DNA of 64,000 nucleotides, taken from assembly GCA_023417815.1 (NCBI GenBank), contig JAEZEI010000034.1, positions 29,215 to 93,214 of the forward strand, given 5' to 3'. The first letter of the stretch is position 1; the number at the start of each line of letters is the position of its first letter. A model generated the notes under the pieces. That model ran no database searches and was not told the DNA's origin. It saw only the letters and a program-made list of their open reading frames with translations. The DNA is from Bacteroidota bacterium (lineage in GTDB: Bacteria > Bacteroidota > Bacteroidia > Chitinophagales > Chitinophagaceae). A program made the translations under genes and the position numbers. Positions 42,520 through 50,646 of the stretch are shown here, piece after piece.

Positions 42520-43460
42520 GTTCTCTTCTTCATACCAGGCTTACACTATTTTTCACTTTCGGGATCTTCTTTGCTAACGCTCAGCAGGATACCGTGAAGG
42601 TGGGAGAGAAAGTGATCACTCTTTCTGAAGTGGTTGTTCAGAAGAACCTGGACGTTCCTGCATTCATTGAGCTTATAAAGAATGATACGAGCTTTTACAA
42701 GGCTTTTCGCAACCTGCGGATTCTGCAGTTCAGCGCTATTAACGATATCCGGATGAATAACAGTAAGGGTAAGCCGCTGGCCACCCTTCGCAGCAAGACA
42801 AACCAGGTAAGGAAGAATGGCTGCCGGCAGACTTTTGTAACGGAAGCAGATACCACCGGCAATATGTTCGCTTCTTCAGGAGACTATAACTATTATACTG
42901 CCAGGATGTATGCTTCGCTGTTCTTTGCACCTCAACCTGTATGTGGCGAAAATAACATTGTTGCAGGCTCTGAATTCTCTACCCAGGATAAGAAAGGTCT
43001 TGAAAAGCATAAGGAGCAATTAAAAATGCTTTTCTTCAACCCCGGAAGAAGGATCTCGGGAATTCCTTTCATCAGTAATAAAACGGCCATTTACAGTGAT
43101 GACCTGGCAGATGATTATACCATGCATATCGCTCTCGAAGAGTTCAACGGGAAAAACTGTTATGTATTCCGCCAAAAGGTGCGTCGTGGCCGGGAAAGTA
43201 AAGTGGTGGTGAATGAGATGAATACCTGGTTCAATGCTGATGATATGCGTATAGAAGGTAGGAATTATTCCCTGAGCTATAAGGCCGGTATCTATGATTT
43301 TGATGTTTCGATGGAGGTGATCATGGAGCAATTTGAAGATCTTACCGTTCCCCGCCTTATCCGTTATGTGGGCGACTGGAAGGCCATTACCAGGAAACGG
43401 GAAAGGGGAGTGTTCACCGCTATTTTATATGGATTTTCACGCCCGGGTGATGGTCTTTAA
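42516..43460 (+). CDS. Exported protein of unknown function
   Basis: The 314-residue protein has a signal peptide (to about residue 23, ending FANAQ). The mature part begins with a repeat-like sorting segment TLSEVVVQKN, similar to start regions of Bacteroidota carboxypeptidase-regulatory/TonB-plug proteins, and then has a beta-rich polar body. No catalytic motif is recognised. GTG 42516 overlaps the def stop by 4 nt, so it is expressed with def. Function unknown. Confidence 0.6.
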   Translation: MSSLLHTRLTLFFTFGIFFANAQQDTVKVGEKVITLSEVVVQKNLDVPAFIELIKNDTSFYKAFRNLRILQFSAINDIRMNNSKGKPLATLRSKTNQVRKNGCRQTFVTEADTTGNMFASSGDYNYYTARMYASLFFAPQPVCGENNIVAGSEFSTQDKKGLEKHKEQLKMLFFNPGRRISGIPFISNKTAIYSDDLADDYTMHIALEEFNGKNCYVFRQKVRRGRESKVVVNEMNTWFNADDMRIEGRNYSLSYKAGIYDFDVSMEVIMEQFEDLTVPRLIRYVGDWKAITRKRERGVFTAILYGFSRPGDGL

Positions 43461-43488
43461 AAATCTGGTGCTGTATTTGTAAACTCTT

Positions 43489-43899
43489 GTGGATCAGGAT
43501 ATGATCACGAACGAGGTTACCATACTTTTTCTCCTTGCCATTCCCATTGCCTGTGTTGCCTGGACGGTGACCCACGAAGAAGTGTTTCGTGAACCCAGGG
43601 AGTATTGCGTGAAGAAAAGCAAGTATTCTTCCACCCTGGCAAAACGTAAGTTCTTTTACCTGTTCACGTGTGAATATTGTTTCAGTCATTACGTAACCAT
43701 TTTCTTCCTGGCGCTCACTAAATATAGATTGCTGATGGACGATTGGCGGGGTTACCTTATCGCATTCTTTGCATTGGTATGGGTCGCCAATGTTTATATG
43801 AGCCTTTTCGGGTTCATACGGGTTGGCATGAAGAAAGAGCGGATCGAAGCAAGTATTAAGGAAGAGGAATTGAAAGAAACGAAGGAAGAAAAGAAATGA
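43489..43899 (+). CDS. Small membrane protein with CEYC motif, function unknown
   Basis: The 136-residue protein has three to four hydrophobic helices (about 7-26, 58-75 and 88-112) and a charged Lys/Glu-rich tail. FTCEYCFSHYV (about 60-70) contains a CxxC pair at the edge of a membrane helix, resembling DUF1360-like sporulation/membrane proteins. GTG 43489 and ATG 43501 are both possible starts; ATG has CAGGAT just before it. It follows the exported-protein gene on the same strand after 28 nt. Function unknown. Confidence 0.6.
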   Translation: MDQDMITNEVTILFLLAIPIACVAWTVTHEEVFREPREYCVKKSKYSSTLAKRKFFYLFTCEYCFSHYVTIFFLALTKYRLLMDDWRGYLIAFFALVWVANVYMSLFGFIRVGMKKERIEASIKEEELKETKEEKK

Positions 43900-43919
43900 C
43901 CTACATCCGCAAGGAAGGC

Positions 43920-43931
43920 TTCCCGCAGATT
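43920..43931. repeat. Intergenic repeat R6, solo end
   Basis: TTCCCGCAGATT matches the left end of R1. It lies in the 78-nt gap between the converging membrane-protein gene and rluD, and no second arm is seen. Confidence 0.5.
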
Positions 43932-43977
43932 CCGGTGCGTCCAGCGAAGCTTGATGAAGGTGTAAACCAGTCTTTTC

Positions 43978-45006
43978 CTATTTCCCCTTCGAATAATTCC
44001 TCCATTTATCAATTACCAGGCGCATATCATCGGGAAGGGGCGCTTCAAATTTCATTTCATTGCGCGTAACGGGATGAATGAAACCAAGTTCACGTGCATG
44101 AAGGGCCTGCCTTGGGCAGATAGAAAAGCAATTCTCTACAAATTGTTTGTATTTCGTATAAACAGTTCCTTTAACGATCCTGTTGCCGCCATAAAAATCG
44201 TCATTAAAGAGAGGATGTCCTATATATTGCATATGCACCCTGATCTGGTGCGTACGGCCGGTCTCAAGGCGGCATTCCACGAGCGTTACATAATTGAAAC
44301 GTTCCAGCACCTTGTAATGCGTGATGGCATCTTTGCCATGTTCACCCTCCGGGTAGGCCGTGAATAATTTCCGGAATCGCTGGTGTCTTCCCACATGCGC
44401 TTCAACGGTTCCTTCATCTTCATCAAAATTGCCCCATACCAGGGCCACATACCTGCGATGAACAGTATGATTATAAAACTGCTTTGCCAGGTCGCTCATC
44501 GCTTTCTGGCTTTTGGCCAGGACGATCAGCCCGCTGGTATTTTTATCGATCCTGTGAACCAATCCAAAGCGGGGGATAGCTTCGGCTACCCCGGGACAAT
44601 TCTCTTCCAGGTGCCATGCTACCCCATTCAATAAGGTATTGTCCGGGTTGCCGCTCCCGGGGTGCACCACCATCCCAACAGGTTTATTGATCACGAACAG
44701 GTCATCATCTTCATAAACTATGTTGAGAGGAATATTTTGAGGAATGATCTCAGAAGATTCAGGTGAATTGCTGTCGAAGATGATGATCTTATCTCCCGGC
44801 CTTATCTTATAGTTATTCGTAGTACTCTTTTCATTCACCTGCACCAGGCCAGCCTCTATGGACTGCTGTATCTTATTCCTTGTGGCACCTTCTATCCGGT
44901 TCATCAGGAATTTATCAATACGAACCGGCTCCTGGCCTTTATCGATCACAAGCGATAACCTCTCATATAATTCCTCCGATTCCGGTATTTCTTCCTGTTC
45001 CACCAT
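43978..45006 (-). CDS. rluD: Ribosomal large subunit pseudouridine synthase RluD family
   Basis: The 342-residue enzyme has an N-terminal S4 RNA-binding domain (about 25-85; RIDKFLMNRIEGATRNKIQ) and the catalytic motif HRIDKNTSGLIVLAK (about 150), the aspartate nucleophile being in RxDxxTSG. It isomerises uridines in 23S rRNA, probably helix 69. The frame is open from TTG 45009, but ATG 45006 is the start. Typical length. It is divergent from lipB. Confidence 0.92.
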   Translation of the reverse strand: MVEQEEIPESEELYERLSLVIDKGQEPVRIDKFLMNRIEGATRNKIQQSIEAGLVQVNEKSTTNNYKIRPGDKIIIFDSNSPESSEIIPQNIPLNIVYEDDDLFVINKPVGMVVHPGSGNPDNTLLNGVAWHLEENCPGVAEAIPRFGLVHRIDKNTSGLIVLAKSQKAMSDLAKQFYNHTVHRRYVALVWGNFDEDEGTVEAHVGRHQRFRKLFTAYPEGEHGKDAITHYKVLERFNYVTLVECRLETGRTHQIRVHMQYIGHPLFNDDFYGGNRIVKGTVYTKYKQFVENCFSICPRQALHARELGFIHPVTRNEMKFEAPLPDDMRLVIDKWRNYSKGK

Positions 45007-45104
45007 CAATATTTTTGTTTATGGGTTTATTATTAAGTGTCCAGGTCCAGGAACCCTGAATGCTGAACAATAACTATAAACCCTTTTCTTACCTTGCAAA
45101 GTAA

Positions 45105-45812
45105 ATGATTGAGGGCGATATGGAACCTGTTAGATTTGAGGACCTGGGATTGATCGAATATGAGAAAGCCTGGGCCTACCAGGAGAAATTACTGGGTGAG
45201 AACCTTTCAATAAAGAAGGAGCCTGGCTATAAAACATCTCCATCAACAAGGCATCATTTCCTGATGTGTGAGCATCCTCCTGTGTATACACTTGGCAAGA
45301 ATGGCAAGATGGAACACCTGCTTCTTGGCCAGGATGAAATGAAACAGCACGGCATAGAGTTCTATCATACAAACCGTGGCGGCGATATCACATTCCATGG
45401 CCCCGGCCAGATCGTTGGCTACCCGATACTGGATCTCGAACGGTTTACAACTGATATAGGCCTTTACTTACGCAATATTGAAGAAGTGATCATCCTCACC
45501 CTTGCGCATTACGGCATTACCGGTGAACGCAGTGAAGGTGAAACAGGCGTGTGGATCGAGCCTGGAATTCCTGGTAAGGAAAGAAAGATCTGCGCCATTG
45601 GTGTCCGTTGCAGCAGGTGGGTCACTATGCACGGCTTTGCTTTCAACGTAAACACTCCTCTCAGTTATTTCAACAATATCATTCCCTGCGGCATAAGGCA
45701 AAAGCAGGTCACATCCCTGGAGCGGGAGACAGGCGGCGCTGTTGAAATGGAAGAAGTAAAAGGCCTGGTAAAGAAAAATTTCGAGAAGATATTTTCTGCG
45801 CAACTCAACTGA
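45105..45812 (+). CDS. lipB: Lipoate-protein ligase B, octanoyltransferase
   Basis: The 235-residue enzyme has the family pattern RGGDITFHGPGQIVGYPIL (91-109), the catalytic Lys in K161-ICAIG and the acyl-carrying Cys195 in IIPCGI. It moves octanoate from ACP to E2 and GcvH lipoyl domains, so it serves the glycine cleavage system whose P-protein is encoded at 13388. TACCTTG at 45090-45096 resembles the -7 box with one T missing. Start ATG 45105, with ATG 45120 as alternative. Its stop abuts the convergent exported-protein gene. Confidence 0.95.
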   Translation: MIEGDMEPVRFEDLGLIEYEKAWAYQEKLLGENLSIKKEPGYKTSPSTRHHFLMCEHPPVYTLGKNGKMEHLLLGQDEMKQHGIEFYHTNRGGDITFHGPGQIVGYPILDLERFTTDIGLYLRNIEEVIILTLAHYGITGERSEGETGVWIEPGIPGKERKICAIGVRCSRWVTMHGFAFNVNTPLSYFNNIIPCGIRQKQVTSLERETGGAVEMEEVKGLVKKNFEKIFSAQLN

Positions 45813-46559
45813 TCATCGCCTGTTTGGACCATCGTTCGTGATCCTGCCATCCTGGGGAACCATCACCCTGTTCTTCTCCACCAGCAAACCGTTGCGATAG
45901 ATCTCGAAATTGTACCAGCCTGCCTTAATGAAATTCACCTTCTCAATGATGACCATATCATCAGGTACATGACTGATCTCAAATAAGGTTTTGCCATCAG
46001 GCCTGAAGAATCTTACTGAATACTTTGCTTCTGCTGCATCCTTAAGATTTATTATAACATGGCTGTCCAAGGAAGTGAACACCCGTGTGCTTAAGGGAGC
46101 AGGTTCAGGCTTCTTTGGAGTTTCAGTAACTGTAACTGGAGGTGGTGGATTATATGCCGGATCTTTCTTGGGATCCACAGGTGCAGGAACTGCCTCCCAC
46201 GCATAGGAGATCTCTTCCCTGGCAACATTACCGGTCCGCACAGGAGTTGTGATCAAATAGGAGCCGTCCTCAAACGCAACAAAGGCCCTGTAATACATCC
46301 TTAAATATGGCGGCTTAACGTCAGTATAGCCATTTTCCGAATTTTGCGGATTCAGAACTGTGCCGATGGTTGAATAATTCCTCAGACTATCGTAAGATCG
46401 CTGGATGCTGATTGTGGCTACAGGCAGGGTGTATGCATTCTTCCAGCTTATAAGGATCCTGTCGTTGAAGTTGTTCACTGAAATGGCAGGCAGTATGGCC
46501 TGGCTAACTGAAGCCCTGGCAAAGAGCAGTGATATGGCTAGGATTATTAAATTCTTCAT
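45813..46559 (-). CDS. Exported beta-rich protein of unknown function
   Basis: The 248-residue protein has a signal peptide (MKNLIILAISLLFARASVSQ, about 20 residues). The mature part resembles a fibronectin-III-like region (NDRILISWKNAYTLPVATISIQRS), then a Pro-rich linker YNPPPPVTVTETPKKPEPAP, then a second beta domain. The open frame continues upstream to 46682, but the signal peptide at ATG 46559 fixes the start. Not a recognised family. It converges with lipB. Confidence 0.65.
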   Translation of the reverse strand: MKNLIILAISLLFARASVSQAILPAISVNNFNDRILISWKNAYTLPVATISIQRSYDSLRNYSTIGTVLNPQNSENGYTDVKPPYLRMYYRAFVAFEDGSYLITTPVRTGNVAREEISYAWEAVPAPVDPKKDPAYNPPPPVTVTETPKKPEPAPLSTRVFTSLDSHVIINLKDAAEAKYSVRFFRPDGKTLFEISHVPDDMVIIEKVNFIKAGWYNFEIYRNGLLVEKNRVMVPQDGRITNDGPNRR

Positions 46560-46615
46560 GGATTCAGGACCCGGCAAAAATAACGAGGTGGTTCTATCGC
46601 AAAGATAAGGGCTTG

Positions 46616-47494
46616 TTAAAGATAGCTGAGTTGGCCTTCCAGGCTCCTGTTTCCCTGCAAGCCGCCGGTGTGTAAACAACATATCCTGGTTCCCTGCGGG
46701 TAATGTCCCTCGCGTATCCGTTGGTAAAGCGTGAACATTAGTTTGGCAGTATAAATGAAGTCGAGCGCAATGCCGTGTTTTTTATAGAAGTCATTCATGA
46801 AATTCAAAAGTGTCTTATCATACCGGGCAAACCCTCCAAAATGAAAACGGTTATCGACCTCTAGCGAACAATTTTGTTGTGGCGCGAGGAACCGGAGCCT
46901 TACTTCCAAATCGTTCATGTTCCTTATCGCCGGTACACATAAAATGCTTTTCTCATTAAGGCCAAGGCATAATCCTGCTGCGGTAGTGGCTGTGCCGACA
47001 GCAACGCTATAGATATCGGCGCCAGGGAGTAATTCCGCAATTCGTGCAGCGCCTTCCGCACCCCTAACCGAATAGCCTCCTTCAGGAATGTAAAGGTCAT
47101 TGCCGGTTAAACCTTCCTGCAGGCACAACTCCCGGTATACTGGCCTGTCCACAAATTCAAGTTCCATCCCAAGATCCTGGCAATCCTTTAAAGCCTGGTT
47201 TAATTGGGCCGGGCGCTCACCCCGCACTATTCCCCTGCATTTTAAACTATACAGCCTAGCTGCATGAGCAGTCGCCACAAGATGATTCGACCATGCGCCA
47301 CCAAAGGTTACGATCCGGGCTGGAATTGTGGAAGCTTCCTGTAAATAATACCTCAGCTTAAACAATTTATTTCCCGATACAACTTCATGAACCATGTCGA
47401 GCCTGGCCATCTCCACAGTAACACCCGCCTTACCGAACAATGGTTCAGATATTGCAGTTAAAGGCACCGAAACAGGAAATAGGGAAGCTGACAT
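46616..47494 (-). CDS. PLP-dependent D-cysteine desulfhydrase / ACC deaminase-like enzyme
   Basis: The 292-residue fold-type II PLP enzyme has GNKLFKLRYY (41-50), where K43 or K46 forms the Schiff base, and TFGGAWSNHLVATAHAA, the family's substrate loop. It is about 40 residues shorter than typical DcyD/ACC deaminase (about 330), with the shortening at the C-terminal half. D-cysteine desulfhydrase is the likelier activity in bacteria, but ACC deaminase cannot be excluded. Divergent from the nucleotidyltransferase at 47539. Confidence 0.8.
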   Translation of the reverse strand: MSASLFPVSVPLTAISEPLFGKAGVTVEMARLDMVHEVVSGNKLFKLRYYLQEASTIPARIVTFGGAWSNHLVATAHAARLYSLKCRGIVRGERPAQLNQALKDCQDLGMELEFVDRPVYRELCLQEGLTGNDLYIPEGGYSVRGAEGAARIAELLPGADIYSVAVGTATTAAGLCLGLNEKSILCVPAIRNMNDLEVRLRFLAPQQNCSLEVDNRFHFGGFARYDKTLLNFMNDFYKKHGIALDFIYTAKLMFTLYQRIREGHYPQGTRICCLHTGGLQGNRSLEGQLSYL

Positions 47495-47508
47495 TATATC
47501 TTTCCGGT

Positions 47509-47516
47509 TATTTTTG
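47509..47516 (+). promoter_or_regulatory. -7 box of the nucleotidyltransferase gene
   Basis: TATTTTTG, followed by CC, is a TAnnTTTG match 23 nt before ATG 47539. Confidence 0.5.
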
Positions 47517-47538
47517 CCAAAGTTGAGAAATTAAACAG

Positions 47539-48444
47539 ATGAATATGAAACCAACATTAGTTATCCTGGCAGCCGGCATGGCAAGCAGGTATGGAAGTAT
47601 GAAACAAACTGAGGGTTTCGGTCCTTCAGGCGAAACAATTATGGATTATTCGATCTATGATGCAATTGATGCAGGTTTTGAAAAGATCGTCTTCATCATC
47701 AGGAAGGATTTCGCGTCTTCCTTTGAACCGCGCTTCAATGAAAAGCTTAAGGGCAGGGTACAGGTGGAATATGTATACCAGGAAATGGATTCATTTGTTG
47801 ATAAGGATGATATACCAGCAGACCGGACAAAACCCTGGGGAACAGGTCATGCGGTGCTATGTGCACAGGATGCAGTAAAAGATCCTTTTGCAGTGATCAA
47901 TGCAGACGATTTCTATGGCAGGGATGCATTCGTAAAGGCAGTGGAATTCCTTACGACTAAATGCGATGAAAAGACCGCGGCTATCATTGGCTATCCATTG
48001 AACAGGACCCTGAGCAAACATGGAACGGTTAGCAGGGGTGTATGCAGGGTTAACGACAGGAACGAGCTTGTGGATATTAATGAACGTACAAGCATTGCCA
48101 TGAAGGATGGCAAAATATATTATGAAGAGAATGGCCAAAGCCATGAAGTTCCAAGCGATTCAAGCGTTTCTATGAATTTCTGGTGCTTCCATCCTGCCAT
48201 ATTCAATACGATCAGGGAACAGTTCACTCCATTTGTGAAGGCAAACAGGGAGAATATAAAGGCAGAATTCTTTATTCCTATCATAGCCGATCATTTCATC
48301 AAGAATGAAGGAGGCCGGGTGCTGGTTATCCCTACTTCTTCCCAATGGTTCGGCGTAACCTATAAGGAAGATGCTCCAGCGGTAAAGGAAAGCCTGGATG
48401 AACTGATATCAGGAAAGGTTTATCCAGAAAATCTATGGAAATAA
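47539..48444 (+). CDS. Sugar nucleotidyltransferase (NDP-sugar pyrophosphorylase-like)
   Basis: The 301-residue protein has the nucleotidyltransferase start LVILAAGMASRYGSMKQ (5-21) and an INADDFYG metal site (about 112-119). The G-x-G-x-x-R-like loop is present in variant form (AAGMASRYGS). Family members make NDP-sugars from NTP and sugar-1-phosphate. Which sugar is unclear. A terminator follows at 48466. Confidence 0.85.
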   Translation: MNMKPTLVILAAGMASRYGSMKQTEGFGPSGETIMDYSIYDAIDAGFEKIVFIIRKDFASSFEPRFNEKLKGRVQVEYVYQEMDSFVDKDDIPADRTKPWGTGHAVLCAQDAVKDPFAVINADDFYGRDAFVKAVEFLTTKCDEKTAAIIGYPLNRTLSKHGTVSRGVCRVNDRNELVDINERTSIAMKDGKIYYEENGQSHEVPSDSSVSMNFWCFHPAIFNTIREQFTPFVKANRENIKAEFFIPIIADHFIKNEGGRVLVIPTSSQWFGVTYKEDAPAVKESLDELISGKVYPENLWK

Positions 48445-48465
48445 TAAATTAATACCTAAAAATAA

Positions 48466-48497
48466 AAAGGCTGTCCAGAAAGACAGCCCTTTATTTT
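48466..48497. terminator. Bidirectional terminator
   Basis: GGCTGTC (48469-48475) and GACAGCC (48482-48488) form the stem, with A tracts before and T tracts after, between the converging nucleotidyltransferase and protease genes. Confidence 0.8.
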
Positions 48498-48515
48498 TTA
48501 TACTGGGTTTGGTTC

Positions 48516-49631
48516 TTAGTTTCCTTTCACCATGAATACATAGTCTTGCACCTTTTTTATCTGGCTTACCCTGTCGGCGCCCTTCAGTGCAGGATTAGAG
48601 GTGATCTTTATTTCAGCATGTTCAGGACGCTGCCTGATCTGGTCAACCGCCCGCAGGATATTCGCAGATTTGATAGCGAATACCACACCTTCAGAATTTG
48701 TCTCCATACTGCTGATCACGCCAAGCAGTTCACCATTGCGGTTAATTACAGGAGAGCCGCTATTTCCTTCATTGGCAGAGGTGCTCAGCTGGCAGTAGAT
48801 GGTATCCATACGGTAACCGTTCTTAGCGCTTATATAGCCTTCGCCATAAACGATCTCCTGCTTAGGGAAGCCAAGCATGAATACCTGTTCTCCAAGGTCT
48901 GCATTCGTTCTGCGGATGGAATAGGGAAGTGATGGCAGTTTCTTAAAGTTTGAATCTGTTACCTGCAGCAGGGCAAGGTCATTCACTGCATTGATATAAA
49001 TGGCCTTCGCCAGGAACTGCTCGCCCTTATTATTTTCAATGATAAGCTGGTTCCTTGCTTCTTTAACCACGTGGGCATTTGTGACCAGGTAGTTATTCTT
49101 AACGTCGATCATAAAGCCGGTTGCACGGAAGCGGGCTTCAAGTTTTGGTTGCACCAGTACAGGAGCTGCAGCCTCTTCAAGCATATTCACCTTGCTTTCG
49201 ATCTGGCGGGTTTTATTGGCCTGCTGGTTAATTTTATCTACAAGCGGTTTAATGTTCGGGTCGTTCTTTTTCGATATCGAAGTAACGAGGGAAGCGCCCA
49301 GGATGGAAACAACACCGGCTATAGAAGCAGCAACAGCGATAGTACGCTTATAACGCTTCCAGAGATAGACAACCTTTGCCTTCCCTTTAAGACCTGCACG
49401 GGTTACAAGGCCTTCCGCATTGAGTTTATTTTCGGTTTCAGTGAGTATATGCCTGAAATTCCGGCTGTCGCTGTAATGTCCTAATTCATTCAGGAAAAAT
49501 ATATGCTCAACAACAGCCTGGTCTACTTCGGGGTTATTCTTCCTGATCTCTTCAAAATAGATCCGCTCTTCGTCAGACATTTCTCCCCGTACAAACCGTT
49601 CAACGGCATCTATAAGTAAAGTATCTTCCAT
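48516..49631 (-). CDS. Membrane protein fusing an anti-sigma-like N-terminus to a trypsin-like serine protease
   Basis: The 371-residue protein has three parts. Residues 1-95 are cytoplasmic and resemble an anti-sigma factor, with RFVRGEMSDEERIYFEEI then NNPEVDQAVVEHI. Residues about 97-117 are a membrane helix. Residues about 160-350 are an S1C/trypsin-like domain facing the periplasm, with H187 in TNAHVV, D218 in NDLALL and S291 in EGNSGSP, all three intact. ATG 49631 lies one base after the sigma gene's stop (TGAGATG); an open frame to 49655 is ignored. It pairs with the ECF sigma factor upstream and probably controls it. Confidence 0.8.
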   Translation of the reverse strand: MEDTLLIDAVERFVRGEMSDEERIYFEEIRKNNPEVDQAVVEHIFFLNELGHYSDSRNFRHILTETENKLNAEGLVTRAGLKGKAKVVYLWKRYKRTIAVAASIAGVVSILGASLVTSISKKNDPNIKPLVDKINQQANKTRQIESKVNMLEEAAAPVLVQPKLEARFRATGFMIDVKNNYLVTNAHVVKEARNQLIIENNKGEQFLAKAIYINAVNDLALLQVTDSNFKKLPSLPYSIRRTNADLGEQVFMLGFPKQEIVYGEGYISAKNGYRMDTIYCQLSTSANEGNSGSPVINRNGELLGVISSMETNSEGVVFAIKSANILRAVDQIRQRPEHAEIKITSNPALKGADRVSQIKKVQDYVFMVKGN

Positions 49632-49632
49632 C

Positions 49633-50199
49633 TCAGTTATTTTTATATTGGGCAAAGAACAGTTTCTTCAGGCGCACAAGGCATTTATATTTCTGCGTCT
49701 TTGCATTATCAGCATTCGTATATCCAAACTCTGTGGCGATCTGGGTCATTTGTTTCTTATGAACGTAATATGCTTCAAGCAGGCTCTTACAGGGTTCCCC
49801 GATCCGGGAAAGTGCCTGTTCCATAAGGTTGAAATCCTGCTGCCTCTTTTCATGAACCTCGAGGTCTTCTTCCACCCCGACCGTTTCCGCCTCGTCCATT
49901 ATGACCACCTGTTTTTGGGCAAGCTGGAGCTTTTTCAGCCACAGGCGCCTGGAAACAGAGTATATATAGGTCTTGAGCTGGCAGTTCAGTTCAAAATTCC
50001 CTGACCTTGCCTTTTCAAAGAGAACGATCATAGTTTCCTGGAAGATATCCGCCGCATCATCCGTAGTACCGCTGTTGTTGAGCACCATATGCTGGATCAT
50101 GAGGTAATTTTCCTTATAGATCCTTTCTATCGAGCTCCTGTCTTCCCGGGCCAGCCCTTCCACCAGGGCTTTTTCATTATCCGTGCTATTCACGTTCAA
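49633..50199 (-). CDS. ECF-type RNA polymerase sigma factor
   Basis: The 188-residue sigma-70 protein has region 2 (about 20-95; ADIFQETMIVLFEKA is the region 2.2-2.4 signature) and region 4 (about 120-185; MTQIATEFGYTNADNAKTQKYKCLVRLKK is the HTH). No ATG is in frame near the N-terminus: candidates are TTG 50199, GTG 50193 and GTG 50163. The promoter at 50203-50232 puts transcription start near 50196, which favours one of the GTGs. It is followed at 1 nt by the anti-sigma/protease gene and is divergent from the lipoprotein gene. Confidence 0.88.
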   Translation of the reverse strand: MNVNSTDNEKALVEGLAREDRSSIERIYKENYLMIQHMVLNNSGTTDDAADIFQETMIVLFEKARSGNFELNCQLKTYIYSVSRRLWLKKLQLAQKQVVIMDEAETVGVEEDLEVHEKRQQDFNLMEQALSRIGEPCKSLLEAYYVHKKQMTQIATEFGYTNADNAKTQKYKCLVRLKKLFFAQYKNN

Positions 50200-50202
50200 A
50201 TA

Positions 50203-50232
50203 TTAATACTTAAATATGGATTTAGTAACCCA
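50203..50232 (-). promoter_or_regulatory. Putative ECF promoter of the sigma gene
   Basis: On the minus strand the order is TGGGTTAC (50232-50225), a 15-nt spacer, then GTATTAA (50209-50203). This arrangement is repeated exactly on the other strand at 50262-50291. The spacing of -35 to -10 fits an ECF promoter, so the sigma factor probably drives its own operon. Confidence 0.7.
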
Positions 50233-50261
50233 ACAATTATTTAAAAAAAATTTTGAATGAC

Positions 50262-50291
50262 TGGGTTACCTTTTTTGAAAAGCTGTATTAA
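50262..50291 (+). promoter_or_regulatory. Putative ECF promoter of the lipoprotein gene
   Basis: TGGGTTAC (50262-50269), a 15-nt spacer and GTATTAA (50285-50291), identical in boxes and spacing to the divergent copy at 50203-50232. The start point near 50299 would leave a 30-nt leader before ATG 50329. Confidence 0.7.
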
Positions 50292-50328
50292 CATCAAATT
50301 ATAATTTTAATCTAAAACAAAAACAAAA

Positions 50329-50538
50329 ATGAAAAAGTTCCTGGCAATTGCTATGATCGCTTCAGTAACTTTCGTTGCCTGCAACGACGGTGAAACTGAA
50401 ACAACTACAACTGAAGATTCTACAGCGATCACTACTCCGGCTCCGGATACAACTGTTACAGCTCCTATCACTCCAGATACAACTGTGATGGTAGATACTA
50501 CTGCAGCTACTGCTCCAGCAGCTACTCCGGCTCCGTAA
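50329..50538 (+). CDS. Small Thr/Pro/Ala-rich lipoprotein
   Basis: The 69-residue protein has a lipoprotein signal peptide with lipobox FVAC (Cys18). The mature part is low complexity: Thr, Pro and Ala runs with scattered acidic residues, without a fold motif. It would be a lipid-anchored, extended peptide at the outer or inner membrane. It is driven by a promoter-like element matching that of the divergent ECF sigma gene, so it is a candidate target, sensor or inhibitor of the protease. Ends at a GC-rich terminator. Confidence 0.8.
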   Translation: MKKFLAIAMIASVTFVACNDGETETTTTEDSTAITTPAPDTTVTAPITPDTTVMVDTTAATAPAATPAP

Positions 50539-50544
50539 TTAAGC

Positions 50545-50558
50545 TATGCTATAGCATA
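50545..50558. repeat. 14-bp perfect palindrome
   Basis: TATGCTATAGCATA reads the same on both strands, 7 nt after the lipoprotein stop and 25 nt before the terminator. Function unclear; it could pair as a 3'-end stem or bind a protein. Confidence 0.4.
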
Positions 50559-50582
50559 AATTCTTAATGACAAGCACTCGTA

Positions 50583-50614
50583 AAAGGCCGTCCGGTTTCC
50601 CGGGCGGCTTTTCT
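50583..50614 (+). terminator. Terminator of the lipoprotein gene
   Basis: AAAGGCCGTCCGG and CCGGGCGGCTTTT pair around a short loop (two G-U-type positions), ending in a T run. Confidence 0.8.
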
Positions 50615-50646
50615 TATTATCCCCTTTCAACACTTATTTTTACATT

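Noticed and set aside
43896..44069. Small plus-strand ORF of about 57 codons starting in the stop of the CEYC membrane protein gene (ATGA)
   Set aside because: More than half of it runs antisense through the 3' end of rluD and it has no recognisable motif. Part of it comes from a solo repeat end at 43920.
50225..50269. GTAACCCA/TGGGTTAC arms read as a terminator or cruciform
   Set aside because: The arms are 29 nt apart with no T run, and both continue into matching GTATTAA boxes, so promoter elements explain them better.
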